Both the position numbers and the translations under genes were made by a program. Below, in pieces: positions 1 through 6,552 of a stretch of DNA of 8,286 bases; position 1 is the stretch's first letter, and every line of letters begins with the position of its first letter. This DNA is from Syntrophus sp. (in: bacteria) (GTDB lineage: Bacteria > Desulfobacterota > Syntrophia > Syntrophales > UBA5619): assembly GCA_013824905.1 (NCBI GenBank), contig PNOO01000104.1, positions 1 through 8,286 on the forward strand. Reading direction: 5' to 3'. Under the pieces are notes generated by a model. The model was given only the letters and a program-made list of their open reading frames with translations, was not told the DNA's origin and did not search any database.

Positions 1-330
1 AAAAAGATCTTTGCCATCGCCTGGGCGATTGCCGCCGTGGTTGCCGCCGTCGGGGGCATCCTGATCGGGAATATCAATGGCGTTAATACCAGTCTGAGCG
101 GGTTCGGGCTCAAGGTCTTTCCGGCGGTCATCCTGGGCGGTCTGGACAGCATCCCCGGCGCCATACTGGGCGGTTTTATCATCGGGCTGCTCGAGGCGCT
201 CAGCGGGATCTACCTCGATCCGATCTTCGAAGGGGGATCCAAAGAAGTCGTACCTTTTGTGGTTCTGGTCGTCGTTCTGATGATCAAGCCCTATGGTCTG
301 TTCGGCACCGAAGAGATCGAAAAAATTTAG
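1..330 (+). CDS. livH: Branched-chain-type ABC transporter permease LivH, 3' part
   Basis: This is the C-terminal part of an inner-membrane permease of the hydrophobic amino acid transporter (HAAT) type. The reading frame is open from base 1, so the gene begins upstream, and 109 residues are visible. The visible part has a hydrophobic segment at about residues 5-23, then the conserved LivH block VFPAVILGGLDSIPGAILGG (39-58), whose glycine pattern is typical of the family, and a last hydrophobic segment at about 83-95. It ends with the usual KPYGLFG motif. An internal GTG at base 37 could be read as a start, but the conserved family sequence continues through it, so I do not accept it. The protein would pair with the LivM-like permease 12 bases downstream to form the transmembrane channel. 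Substrate cannot be read from this fragment. Confidence 0.93.
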   Translation, partial: KKIFAIAWAIAAVVAAVGGILIGNINGVNTSLSGFGLKVFPAVILGGLDSIPGAILGGFIIGLLEALSGIYLDPIFEGGSKEVVPFVVLVVVLMIKPYGLFGTEEIEKI

Positions 331-342
331 CGGAGACATACA

Positions 343-1398
343 ATGGCCATTAAATGCGGCGTATTTAAAACAACCTACGAGGGCGACGAGGCCATCTGGC
401 AGACCAAAGTATCCAAGTTCTGGATTGCGCTCTTGATCGTAGCCCTGATCGCCTTCCCGTTTATATTCCAGAACTCCCGGTATCTGCTCTATGTCGCCAA
501 CAGCGTGCTCATTGCCGTGATCGCCGCCATCGGACTGAACATACTGACAGGGTTTACCGGACAGATCTCCCTTGGACACGGCGCTTTCATGGGCGTCGGG
601 GCATACGCCTCCGGATATTTCATGACCCAGTTGGGCATGCCTTTTCTTGCCTGCGTGGTTGCGGCGGGGTGCGTGACGGCGATGGTGGGGATGATTTTCG
701 GTATACCCTCCTTGAGGCTCAAGGGATTGTATCTGGCGATCGCGACGCTCGCGGCGCAGGTTATCCTGGAGTTTGTCTTCGTCCGCTGGAGAGTTGTAAC
801 CGGCGGAAGCCAGGGCATGCTGGTGCCTCCGGCGAAAATCGGCGGATTCTCTTTCAACGGCGATTTCAAATTTTATTTTCTGGCGCTGGCTTTTACGATC
901 CTGGGCGTCATGATCGCCAAAAATATCGTCCGCACGAAACCGGGTCGGGCGTTTATGGCGATCCGGGACCGGTATATCTCGGCGGAGATCATCGGCGTCC
1001 CGCTCTTCCAGTACAAACTGATATCGTTCGGCATCAGCTCGTTTTACGCCGGCGTTGCTGGGAGTTTATGGGCCCACTATATCGGAATCATCACCCCGGA
1101 ACATTTCAATGTGATGGTTTCGATCCAGTATCTTTCGATGATCATTATCGGCGGACTCGGAAGCATCTACGGGAGCGTCATGGGCGCCGTATTCATGACG
1201 CTTCTGCCGGAAGGACTCCGGCTGCTCAGCGGTCTCTTTTCAAATCAGTATCCCATCCTGATCAACATCTTCGGCGCGATCCGGGAGAGCGTTTTCGGGC
1301 TGGTCATCATCCTCTTTCTGATCTTCGAACCGGATGGACTGGCGGCTAGATGGAAAACTATACAGAACTACTGGAAGTTATGGCCGTTTTCTTACTGA
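343..1398 (+). CDS. livM: Branched-chain-type ABC transporter permease LivM
   Basis: This 351-residue inner-membrane permease is the second channel subunit of the HAAT-type importer. The N-terminus is a polar stretch of about 26 residues (MAIKCGVFKTTYEGDEAIWQ and following). Hydrophobic segments follow at roughly 27-42, 48-68, 80-97, 101-120, 128-147, 177-193, 226-244, 262-284 and 314-328. Family motifs are clear: LNILTGFTGQISLGHGAF (65-82), the cytoplasmic coupling region GRAFMAIRDRYISAEIIGVP (201-220), IGGLGSIYGSVMGAVF (269-284) and the C-terminal FEPDGLA (328-334). GGAG at 332-335 lies 7 bases before the ATG and supports the start. The gene follows livH by 12 bases, so the two are surely cotranscribed. 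The length is normal or slightly long for LivM because of the polar N-terminal extension, which I recall from other aromatic-acid-linked members but cannot verify here. Confidence 0.95.
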   Translation: MAIKCGVFKTTYEGDEAIWQTKVSKFWIALLIVALIAFPFIFQNSRYLLYVANSVLIAVIAAIGLNILTGFTGQISLGHGAFMGVGAYASGYFMTQLGMPFLACVVAAGCVTAMVGMIFGIPSLRLKGLYLAIATLAAQVILEFVFVRWRVVTGGSQGMLVPPAKIGGFSFNGDFKFYFLALAFTILGVMIAKNIVRTKPGRAFMAIRDRYISAEIIGVPLFQYKLISFGISSFYAGVAGSLWAHYIGIITPEHFNVMVSIQYLSMIIIGGLGSIYGSVMGAVFMTLLPEGLRLLSGLFSNQYPILINIFGAIRESVFGLVIILFLIFEPDGLAARWKTIQNYWKLWPFSY

Positions 1399-1529
1399 TG
1401 GTCGGCGAATCTGCAAAAAAGTTTTATACATACGTCTGATGCATCTTTATGCAGGAGAAGCAGGAGTGAGGCAAAGGGTTAAACTTTAGTCAACTAAAAC
1501 AAGGACATAACAAAAAAAGGGAGGGAACC
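1399..1529 (+). promoter_or_regulatory. Leader region before the binding-protein gene, with inverted and direct repeats
   Basis: This 131-bp gap is long for the interior of a transporter operon and holds small symmetric elements. TTTAGT (1485-1490) and ACTAAA (1493-1498) form a perfect 6-bp inverted repeat around a CA centre, a shape compatible with a dimeric repressor operator. TGCAT (1440-1444) and ATGCA (1449-1453) form a second, short inverted repeat around CTTT. GCAGGAG occurs twice (1451-1457, 1460-1466). A TATACA at 1425-1430 could be a -10 element, but no convincing -35 lies 16-18 bases upstream. A very strong ribosome-binding site, AGGGAGGG (1518-1525), precedes the ATG at 1530. A separate promoter or a processing site that raises binding-protein expression is plausible but unproven. 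Confidence 0.35.
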
Positions 1530-2675
1530 ATGAAAAGAGCGTTGTTGGTTGTTTTATCGGTGTTTCTACTCAGCGGTGTCGGTTTTGCCCAGCAGACCAT
1601 CAAGATCGGCGGCATTTTCGACCTTACCGGCGCAACGGGCGACGTAGGGGCGCCCTATGCCGAGGCCGCACGGGACTACATCAACTATGTCAACAAACAG
1701 GGCGGGGTGAACGGGAAGAAGATAGAGCTGATCGACACGGATTACGCCTACAAGATTCCGCAGGCGGTCGCCTCTTATAAGGATATGCAGTCAAAAGGGG
1801 TGATTGCCATTCTCGGTTGGGGGACCGGCGATACGGAGGCGATGGCGCCCATGATCGCCAATGACAAGATCCCCTACCTCTCCGCCTCCTATTCCGAACA
1901 CCTCGTTTTCGACAAAACGCCTTACAACTTTATCTGCGCCACCACCTACTCCGATCAGGCAAGGCTTGCCCTGCAGTGGATCAAGGACAACTGGAAGGAC
2001 AAGAGCCGGGCGCCCAAGGTTGCGTTGATTTACAACGATACGGGATTCGGCCGGTCGCCCATTCAGGATGCCGAGGATTTTGCGAAGAAGATCGGCGTGG
2101 AAATTGTCGACAAGGAGATCGTCGGCTTGAGAGACCTGGACGCGACGACTCAGCTTCTCAATATGCAGAAGAAAAACCCGGATTTTGCTATCAATCAGCA
2201 TACCCTCATGGCAACGGCCACGATCCTGAAGGATGCCAAGAAGCTCGGCCTGAAGAACCAGTTCATCGGCCTCAACTGGGCCTTCTCCGAAAAGCTGATT
2301 GAGATGGCCGGGGACGCGTCCGAGGGATTCATGGCGCCGATGCCGTTCGCTTTCTGGACGGAAACCAAGGTCAAAGGCGTCGAGTTCATGCACAAGGTAC
2401 GCAAAGAGATCACCGGCAAGTCGGATGCGCAGCCGGTCAACTACACCCAGGGGTTCATCGGCGCCTATCTGCTTGTCGAGGCGCTCAAGAAGGCGGGCAA
2501 CAACCTCACCGGCGAGAACATCAAGAAGGTATTGGAGACAAACAAATTCGACATGATGGGATTGTCTGCGGACATCGCCTACAAACCCGAATTGAGGAAA
2601 CCGAACCTTTCGGCGAAGATGTATGTTATCAAAAAAGGCAAGATCGAACCGTTGACAAGCTTCTTGAAGTATTAG
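1530..2675 (+). CDS. Periplasmic substrate-binding protein of a Liv/HAAT-type ABC importer
   Basis: This 381-residue periplasmic protein captures the substrate and delivers it to the LivH/LivM channel. Residues 1-20 are a typical Sec signal peptide: basic MKR, a hydrophobic core, then GFA before Q21 as the probable cleavage site. No lipobox cysteine is present. The mature part is a type I periplasmic binding fold (Peripla_BP_6/ANF-receptor family). It opens with IKIGGIFDLTGATGDVG (24-40), where the first ligand loop normally lies, followed by GGVNGKKIEL (58-67), a hallmark of the family. The second lobe begins near KVALIYNDTGFGR (163-175), and the segment YTQGFIGAYLLVEALKKAG (305-323) matches the late helix of the fold. 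AGGGAGGG at 1518-1525 supports the start. Because an acyl-CoA-ligase-like gene follows in the cluster, an aromatic or other carboxylic acid is a likelier ligand than leucine. The sequence alone does not settle this. Confidence 0.93.
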   Translation: MKRALLVVLSVFLLSGVGFAQQTIKIGGIFDLTGATGDVGAPYAEAARDYINYVNKQGGVNGKKIELIDTDYAYKIPQAVASYKDMQSKGVIAILGWGTGDTEAMAPMIANDKIPYLSASYSEHLVFDKTPYNFICATTYSDQARLALQWIKDNWKDKSRAPKVALIYNDTGFGRSPIQDAEDFAKKIGVEIVDKEIVGLRDLDATTQLLNMQKKNPDFAINQHTLMATATILKDAKKLGLKNQFIGLNWAFSEKLIEMAGDASEGFMAPMPFAFWTETKVKGVEFMHKVRKEITGKSDAQPVNYTQGFIGAYLLVEALKKAGNNLTGENIKKVLETNKFDMMGLSADIAYKPELRKPNLSAKMYVIKKGKIEPLTSFLKY

Positions 2676-2684
2676 GCTGTCTTG

Positions 2685-2716
2685 ATGGAGCAGGCCACCG
2701 GCCTGCTCCATTTTTT
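2685..2716 (+). terminator. Rho-independent terminator inside the transporter cluster
   Basis: A perfect 12-bp stem pairs 2685-2696 (ATGGAGCAGGCC) with 2700-2711 (GGCCTGCTCCAT) around a 3-base ACC loop. It is followed directly by a run of six T (2711-2716, the first also closing the stem). It begins 9 bases after the stop codon of the binding-protein gene and ends 20 bases before the livF ATG. Its position suggests partial termination, giving high binding-protein mRNA and less ATPase and ligase transcript. The stem may also protect the upstream mRNA from 3' decay. No separate strong promoter for livF is visible after it. Confidence 0.9.
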
Positions 2717-2736
2717 GACCTATTGGTGAGAGTCCT

Positions 2737-3531
2737 ATGTTGAAGATCAACAACGTGGAAGTGATTTACGATGACGTGATCCTTGTGCTCAAAGGGATGT
2801 CCATGGAGGCCAAAGAGGGGGAGATCACCGTTCTCTTAGGCGCGAACGGCGCCGGGAAGACCACGACCTTGAAGGCCATATCCGGGCTGCTGAAGTCTGA
2901 AGAGGGCGAGGTTACGGACGGCTCCATAGAATTCATGGGACAGAAGATCAACAACCGGGATGCCGAAGATATCGTAAAAATGGGCATTTTCCAGGTTATG
3001 GAAGGACGAAGGATATTCAAGGACTTGACGGTGACGGAAAACCTGATGGCCGGCGCCTATACCCGCAAGGACAAGCAGAATATCAAAAGAGATATGGACA
3101 TTGTTTTTGATTACTTCCCGAAACTGCAATCTCGGCGCACTCAAGTCGCGGGGTATATGAGCGGCGGCGAGCAACAGATGCTCTCCATCGGGAGGGCGCT
3201 GATGGCGCGCCCCAAGCTGATGCTGCTGGATGAACCCTCCCTCGGCCTTGCCCCCCTTCTGGTGAAGGAAATTTTCGAAATCGTCAAAAAAATAAACAGT
3301 GAAGAAAAAACCACGATTCTGCTTGTCGAGCAGAACGCCAATCTGGCGCTTTCCATCGGCCATTACGGATATGTCATGGAGATGGGCAAGGTCGTCCTGG
3401 ACGGAGAGTGCTCGAAATTAAGGGAAAACGAAGACGTCAAGGAGTTCTATCTCGGGCTTTCCGCCGTGGGGGAGAAGAAGAGTTTTAAAGACGCGAAGCA
3501 TTACAAGCGAAGGAAAAGATGGCTTTCATGA
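2737..3531 (+). CDS. livF: ABC transporter ATP-binding protein, LivF type
   Basis: This 264-residue cytoplasmic ATPase powers the importer with a LivG partner that is not in the window. The ABC motifs are complete: Walker A GANGAGKT (35-42), Q-loop Q86 in FQVMEGRRIF (85-94), signature MSGGEQQ (141-147), Walker B LMLLDE (161-166) followed by PSLGLAP, and VEQN (197-200) at the position of the switch histidine, which is normal for LivF. GGTGAG at 2725-2730 supports the ATG. After the usual LivF ending (YLGL, 238-241) there are about 23 extra residues with nine lysines or arginines, ending YKRRKRWLS. E. coli LivF is about 237 residues, so this tail is additional. I recall similar tails in LivF proteins beside PaaK-like genes. 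The gene follows the terminator and precedes the ligase-like gene. Confidence 0.95.
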   Translation: MLKINNVEVIYDDVILVLKGMSMEAKEGEITVLLGANGAGKTTTLKAISGLLKSEEGEVTDGSIEFMGQKINNRDAEDIVKMGIFQVMEGRRIFKDLTVTENLMAGAYTRKDKQNIKRDMDIVFDYFPKLQSRRTQVAGYMSGGEQQMLSIGRALMARPKLMLLDEPSLGLAPLLVKEIFEIVKKINSEEKTTILLVEQNANLALSIGHYGYVMEMGKVVLDGECSKLRENEDVKEFYLGLSAVGEKKSFKDAKHYKRRKRWLS

Positions 3532-3581
3532 GGCGCATCGTTAAATGAACAACCCACAAGGTTTTGACGATTCAGGGATTC

Positions 3582-3586
3582 AGGAG
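3582..3586 (+). promoter_or_regulatory. Ribosome-binding site that fixes the ligase-like start
   Basis: AGGAG lies 7 bases before the ATG at 3594. An in-frame TTG at 3564 would add ten residues but has only a weak AAGG three bases before it. The ATG is therefore the better start. Confidence 0.8.
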
Positions 3587-3593
3587 CCGGTCC

Positions 3594-4883
3594 ATGCCTA
3601 AACGTGTGCGGGAAGAGAGAAACAAAGGCTTTTACGACGCAAAAGCCGAGCGGATGGATAGGGCGGAACGCGCCGCCTACAAGGAAAAAGAGGCGCTGAG
3701 GATTTTCAGGTATGCGTATGAAAATGCGCCCGGGTACAGGAAGTTTCTTGATGAGAGGGGCGTCAACCCGGCAGATGTAAAAAATAACAGCGATTTCGCC
3801 AGGCTCCCCGTACTGAAAAAAAACAGGATGCCGGAACTTCACCAGAGCCATCCACCCTTCGGAGGCTTTCTTGCAGTGCCTTTGGAAAAGCTCAAAAGGA
3901 TCTATGTGTCTCCCGGTCCCATATACGATCCCGAGGGCAGAAAAGAGGATTACTGGGGACTGCGGAAATGCTTGTACAACGTAGGCTTCAGGCCGGGAGA
4001 CATCGTAATGAACACCTTTTCTTATCACCTGACGCCCGCAGGTATTTTCCTCGATGAGGCCTGCAACGGTATTGGATGCGTGACGGTGCCGACCGGCGTG
4101 GGAAATACCGAAATCCAGGTAAAAACCATGGCCGGACTAAAGATAAACGGCTACATCGGCATCCCATCTTTTCTCATGTCGCTGATTAAAAAAATGGAAG
4201 AGCTGGGGTATGACACCGCACAAGACCTTGCCATGGAGATCGCACTGGTTGCGGGAGAGATATTGTCCCCTTCCCTGAGGAAAGAACTTAACGACTACGG
4301 CATCATCGTGCGTCAGGGATACATCACCGCCGACCTGGGGGGGGTGGCTTATGAATGCCCGCAGGAAAGCGGCATGCACATTTCCGATGATCTGTACATC
4401 GAGATCTGCGACCCGACAACCGGAGAACGGCTGCCGGCCGGTAGTGTCGGCGAGGTGGTGGTCACCGATTTCAGCAATGACTGCTATCCTCTTGTCCGTT
4501 ACGGCACCGGGGACCTTTCCGCTCTGGACGAGGACGGATGTGCATGCGGGAGAACCTCTTACAAACTCAAGGGCATTATGGGCCGGGCGGATGAAGTAAC
4601 GAAGATAAAGGGGATGTTTGTCCATCCCCGTCAGATTGATGAAGCCGCTGCCGGATTTCCCGGGGAGGTGGAAAAGATCAGGGTCGTGGTGACACGGGAG
4701 GGCGTGACCGATATGATGACCGTGGAAATCCGACTCAAAAGGGGTGTGGAAGGAACAGAGGCCTTAAAGACTTCCATCGAGGAAAGGATACGGGAAGCAA
4801 CGAAGCTCAGAGGAAGCGTGGTTTTTGTCCCGGAAATCCCCGAAGGGAGTAAGAAAATCGAGGATCGAAGAAAATGGCAATAA
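3594..4883 (+). CDS. Phenylacetate-CoA ligase-like AMP-binding protein with an altered phosphate loop
   Basis: This 429-residue cytoplasmic protein belongs to the PaaK branch of the adenylate-forming enzymes, which make acyl-CoA from a carboxylic acid, ATP and CoA. PaaK-like features are the N-terminal AYENAPGYRKFLDERGV region (41-57), the RYGTGDLS motif (302-309), the hinge region GIMGRADEVTKIKG (327-340) with VHPRQIDE (343-350), and a C-terminal domain ending with SKKIEDRR (419-426), where the catalytic lysine would be K420 or K421. The length is normal for PaaK. The oddity is at residues 106-115: SPGPIYDPEG occupies the place of the usual SSGTTGxP phosphate-binding loop. GYITADLGG (242-250) also replaces the usual YGxTE-type motif. 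C255, H262, C316 and C318 could bind zinc, as suggested for some relatives. It sits 62 bases after livF and probably activates, or senses, the imported acid. Activity with an aromatic acid is inference. Confidence 0.85.
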   Translation: MPKRVREERNKGFYDAKAERMDRAERAAYKEKEALRIFRYAYENAPGYRKFLDERGVNPADVKNNSDFARLPVLKKNRMPELHQSHPPFGGFLAVPLEKLKRIYVSPGPIYDPEGRKEDYWGLRKCLYNVGFRPGDIVMNTFSYHLTPAGIFLDEACNGIGCVTVPTGVGNTEIQVKTMAGLKINGYIGIPSFLMSLIKKMEELGYDTAQDLAMEIALVAGEILSPSLRKELNDYGIIVRQGYITADLGGVAYECPQESGMHISDDLYIEICDPTTGERLPAGSVGEVVVTDFSNDCYPLVRYGTGDLSALDEDGCACGRTSYKLKGIMGRADEVTKIKGMFVHPRQIDEAAAGFPGEVEKIRVVVTREGVTDMMTVEIRLKRGVEGTEALKTSIEERIREATKLRGSVVFVPEIPEGSKKIEDRRKWQ

Positions 4884-5058
4884 CTAAGGTGTAAAATAGC
4901 TCTTCGTGCATCGAGTAAAAAAGTGATCAATGACGTCCTCTGAGAAACCATAATGACAAATTCAGCCTCATTTTGCAGCCGGACTTCGTTTCGGTTGCGA
5001 ACGCTATTGAAATCATGATTTAGATAAGGTTTAGGTTTAATTGAAGGGGAGGAACGGG
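4884..5058 (+). other. Intergenic gap before the redox operon; weak promoter candidate only
   Basis: The 175 bases contain no credible gene. They are more AT-rich than the flanking coding DNA, as expected for a promoter region. The best sigma70-like candidate is TTGCGA (4995-5000) with TTTAGA (5019-5024) at an 18-base spacing, ending 34 bases before the cytochrome ATG. The match is poor. A short tandem GGTTTA repeat occurs at about 5028-5039. I see no terminator with a T-run after the ligase-like gene. Confidence 0.3.
5046..5052 (+). promoter_or_regulatory. Ribosome-binding site that fixes the cytochrome start
   Basis: GGGGAGG lies 6 bases before the ATG at 5059. A TTG at 5041 is in frame, but using it would place this Shine-Dalgarno sequence inside the coding region, so the ATG is preferred. 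Confidence 0.85.
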
Positions 5059-5805
5059 ATGAAAGAGTTCTTTAATAAGCTTCCTGAACAGGCGGTAAGG
5101 GTCATTGTTGTCTTTCTGGTCTTGGCAGTGGGGTTGTTTGTGATCAGACAATTCATCATCCCGCCTGAAATGAAAGAGCCGGCTTTGCAGAAACTCTCTT
5201 CCATGGAGAGGGAGGCGGACAAGGAAGTGAAGTATGCAGGCGCGCAAGTGTGCGGGCAGTGTCATGAGAAGGAACATGACATTAAGAAAACCGGCTACCA
5301 CCGGGATCTCTCCTGTGAGTCGTGCCACGGCGCGGCGCAAAAGCACGCGGATAACCCGACGGACGTGAAACCGACCTCGCCGAAAAAGCGCGATTACTGT
5401 GGTTACTGCCACACCTACAATTCATCGAGGCCGACCGGCTTCCCGCAGATCAATCCGGACACGCACAACCCGCGGAAGCCCTGCATCACCTGTCATAATC
5501 CGCATAACCCCAAACCGCCCCAAACCCCCCGTTCCTGCGCCGCCTGCCACGCCCAGATTGAAAGGACCAAGGCGGCCTCCTATCATGCCCTGCTGGGGTG
5601 CACCGTCTGCCACAACACTCCGGAAAAGCATAAGACTGCGCCGAGGACCATCAGACCGACGAAACCGGATACGCGGGAATTCTGCGGAAAGTGTCACGAT
5701 AAAGCATCTCCCGGCAAGGGAGTGCCGGCGGTCGACATGAACGCTCATGGGGAAAAATATGTTTGCTGGCAGTGCCACTATCCACACATGTTAGGAGGGA
5801 TCTAA
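5059..5805 (+). CDS. Membrane-anchored octahaem cytochrome c, redox-complex subunit
   Basis: This 248-residue protein carries eight CXXCH haem-binding motifs, starting at residues 65, 86, 114, 142, 160, 181, 209 and 236. A single hydrophobic segment at about 12-34 is not followed by an obvious cleavage site and should anchor the protein in the inner membrane with the haem domain in the periplasm. Besides the eight motif histidines there are nine others (73, 81, 96, 136, 149, 176, 191, 230, 243). Eight of them recur at matching places in the two halves, so all haems could be bis-histidine ligated. No catalytic-type motif (CXXCK or a longer spacer) is seen, so electron transfer is the likely role. 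The gene overlaps the iron-sulfur gene by one base (TAATG), so the two are translationally coupled. Cytochromes of this kind accompany iron-sulfur and NrfD proteins in Qrc-, Tmc- or Cbc-type complexes, but I cannot place it in one of these by sequence alone. Confidence 0.92.
   Translation: MKEFFNKLPEQAVRVIVVFLVLAVGLFVIRQFIIPPEMKEPALQKLSSMEREADKEVKYAGAQVCGQCHEKEHDIKKTGYHRDLSCESCHGAAQKHADNPTDVKPTSPKKRDYCGYCHTYNSSRPTGFPQINPDTHNPRKPCITCHNPHNPKPPQTPRSCAACHAQIERTKAASYHALLGCTVCHNTPEKHKTAPRTIRPTKPDTREFCGKCHDKASPGKGVPAVDMNAHGEKYVCWQCHYPHMLGGI
5251..5787 (+). repeat. Tandem tetrahaem modules within the octahaem cytochrome
   Basis: Unit 1 covers residues 65-149 (5251-5505) and unit 2 residues 160-243 (5536-5787). 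The distances between successive CXXCH motifs are 21, 28 and 28 residues in unit 1, and 21, 28 and 27 in unit 2. Aligned without gaps, residues 65-118 and 160-213 share 21 of 54 positions, 12 of them outside the haem motifs. Shared marks include YH (80-81 and 175-176), KH (95-96 and 190-191), PT (105-106 and 200-201) and a final PH (148-149 and 242-243). The repeat is visible at protein level, which suggests an old duplication. Confidence 0.85.
5793..5799 (+). promoter_or_regulatory. Ribosome-binding site inside the cytochrome gene end
   Basis: AGGAGGG lies 5 bases before the ATG at 5805 and within the last codons of the cytochrome gene. It fixes the start of the iron-sulfur gene so that RRDFLK falls at the N-terminus. 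An earlier in-frame start at 5763 would bury the Tat motif. Confidence 0.85.
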
Positions 5806-6551
5806 TGGATCGACGAGACTTCTTGAAAAATATCTGTTTGTTTATCTCATCCGGGGCCGTCGTTGGAGGACTTTCTCCGGACGCCTGGGCAAAATTGATT
5901 CACAAGGATTATGATCCCGCCAAACACTACTACGGCATGGGCATCGACATCGACAAGTGCATCGGCTGCGGCAGGTGCATGCAGGCCTGCAAGACGGAAA
6001 ATGATGTCCCCGGCGTTCCCTATTTCTTCCGCACCTGGGTGGAGAGATATGTGATCAAGACCGACAAGAGCGTGACCGTCAAAACGATCAGCACGAACCT
6101 TGAGGAGCTGGCGGATAGTTTCGTGGAAAAGGATATGCTGCGCAGTTTCTTCGTCCCGAAGCTCTGCAATCAGTGCGATCACCCCCCCTGCGTTCAGGTT
6201 TGCCCGGTAGGGGCGACCTTCAAGACCGATGACGGCGTCATCCTGGTGGACGGCAAGCGCTGCATCGGCTGCCGGTACTGCATTCAGGCCTGTCCGTACG
6301 GGGCGCGCTACCTCCATCCGGAAACCAGGGTCGCGGACAAATGCACCTTCTGTTACCATCGCCTGGTACGGGGATTGCTCCCCGCCTGCGTGGAGGTCTG
6401 CCCGAAACAGGCCCGGGTCTTCGGCGATATGAAGAGCATCGCCAGCCCGCTGGGACGGTTTATCCGGATGAATAAGCTGCATGTGCTCAAACCCTCTTTG
6501 AATACGGACCCCAAAGTCTATTATGCAAATCTTGATGGCGAGGTGAACTGA
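5805..6551 (+). CDS. Tat-exported four-cluster ferredoxin-like subunit (DmsB/HybA/NrfC type)
   Basis: This 248-residue electron-transfer subunit relays electrons between the cytochrome and the NrfD membrane protein. The N-terminus MDRRDFLK carries a twin-arginine motif, followed by a hydrophobic stretch (9-22) and a probable cleavage site after AWA (27-29), so the folded protein should be exported to the periplasm. Four cysteine groups give four [4Fe-4S] clusters in the usual order: C52, C55, C58, C62; C121, C124, C129, C133; C153, C156, C159, C163; C180, C183, C195, C199. No ligand is missing or changed. The region 63-120 between the first two groups is a family-typical insertion. The gene starts on the last base of the cytochrome stop codon and ends one base before the NrfD gene. 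The Tat signal and intact clusters match subunits that work beside NrfD proteins. Confidence 0.93.
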   Translation: MDRRDFLKNICLFISSGAVVGGLSPDAWAKLIHKDYDPAKHYYGMGIDIDKCIGCGRCMQACKTENDVPGVPYFFRTWVERYVIKTDKSVTVKTISTNLEELADSFVEKDMLRSFFVPKLCNQCDHPPCVQVCPVGATFKTDDGVILVDGKRCIGCRYCIQACPYGARYLHPETRVADKCTFCYHRLVRGLLPACVEVCPKQARVFGDMKSIASPLGRFIRMNKLHVLKPSLNTDPKVYYANLDGEVN

Positions 6552-6552
6552 T

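Noticed and set aside
37..330. LivH read as a complete short protein starting at GTG 37
   Set aside because: The frame and the hydrophobic family sequence continue upstream to base 1, so it is a gene cut by the window edge and not a small protein or a pseudogene.
1399..1416. A possible sigma54 promoter after livM (TGG then TGC)
   Set aside because: The GG and GC elements are 11 bases apart instead of 10 and the rest of the consensus is poor.
1791..2753. A 320-codon open frame on the minus strand opposite the binding-protein gene
   Set aside because: It runs antisense through a well-supported periplasmic binding protein and the terminator, and its product shows no recognisable domain. Long antisense frames are common in GC-biased genes.
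4884..5058. A small gene or RNA in the gap before the cytochrome gene
   Set aside because: Only very short frames without ribosome-binding sites occur, and no stable hairpin or known riboswitch pattern could be recognised by eye.
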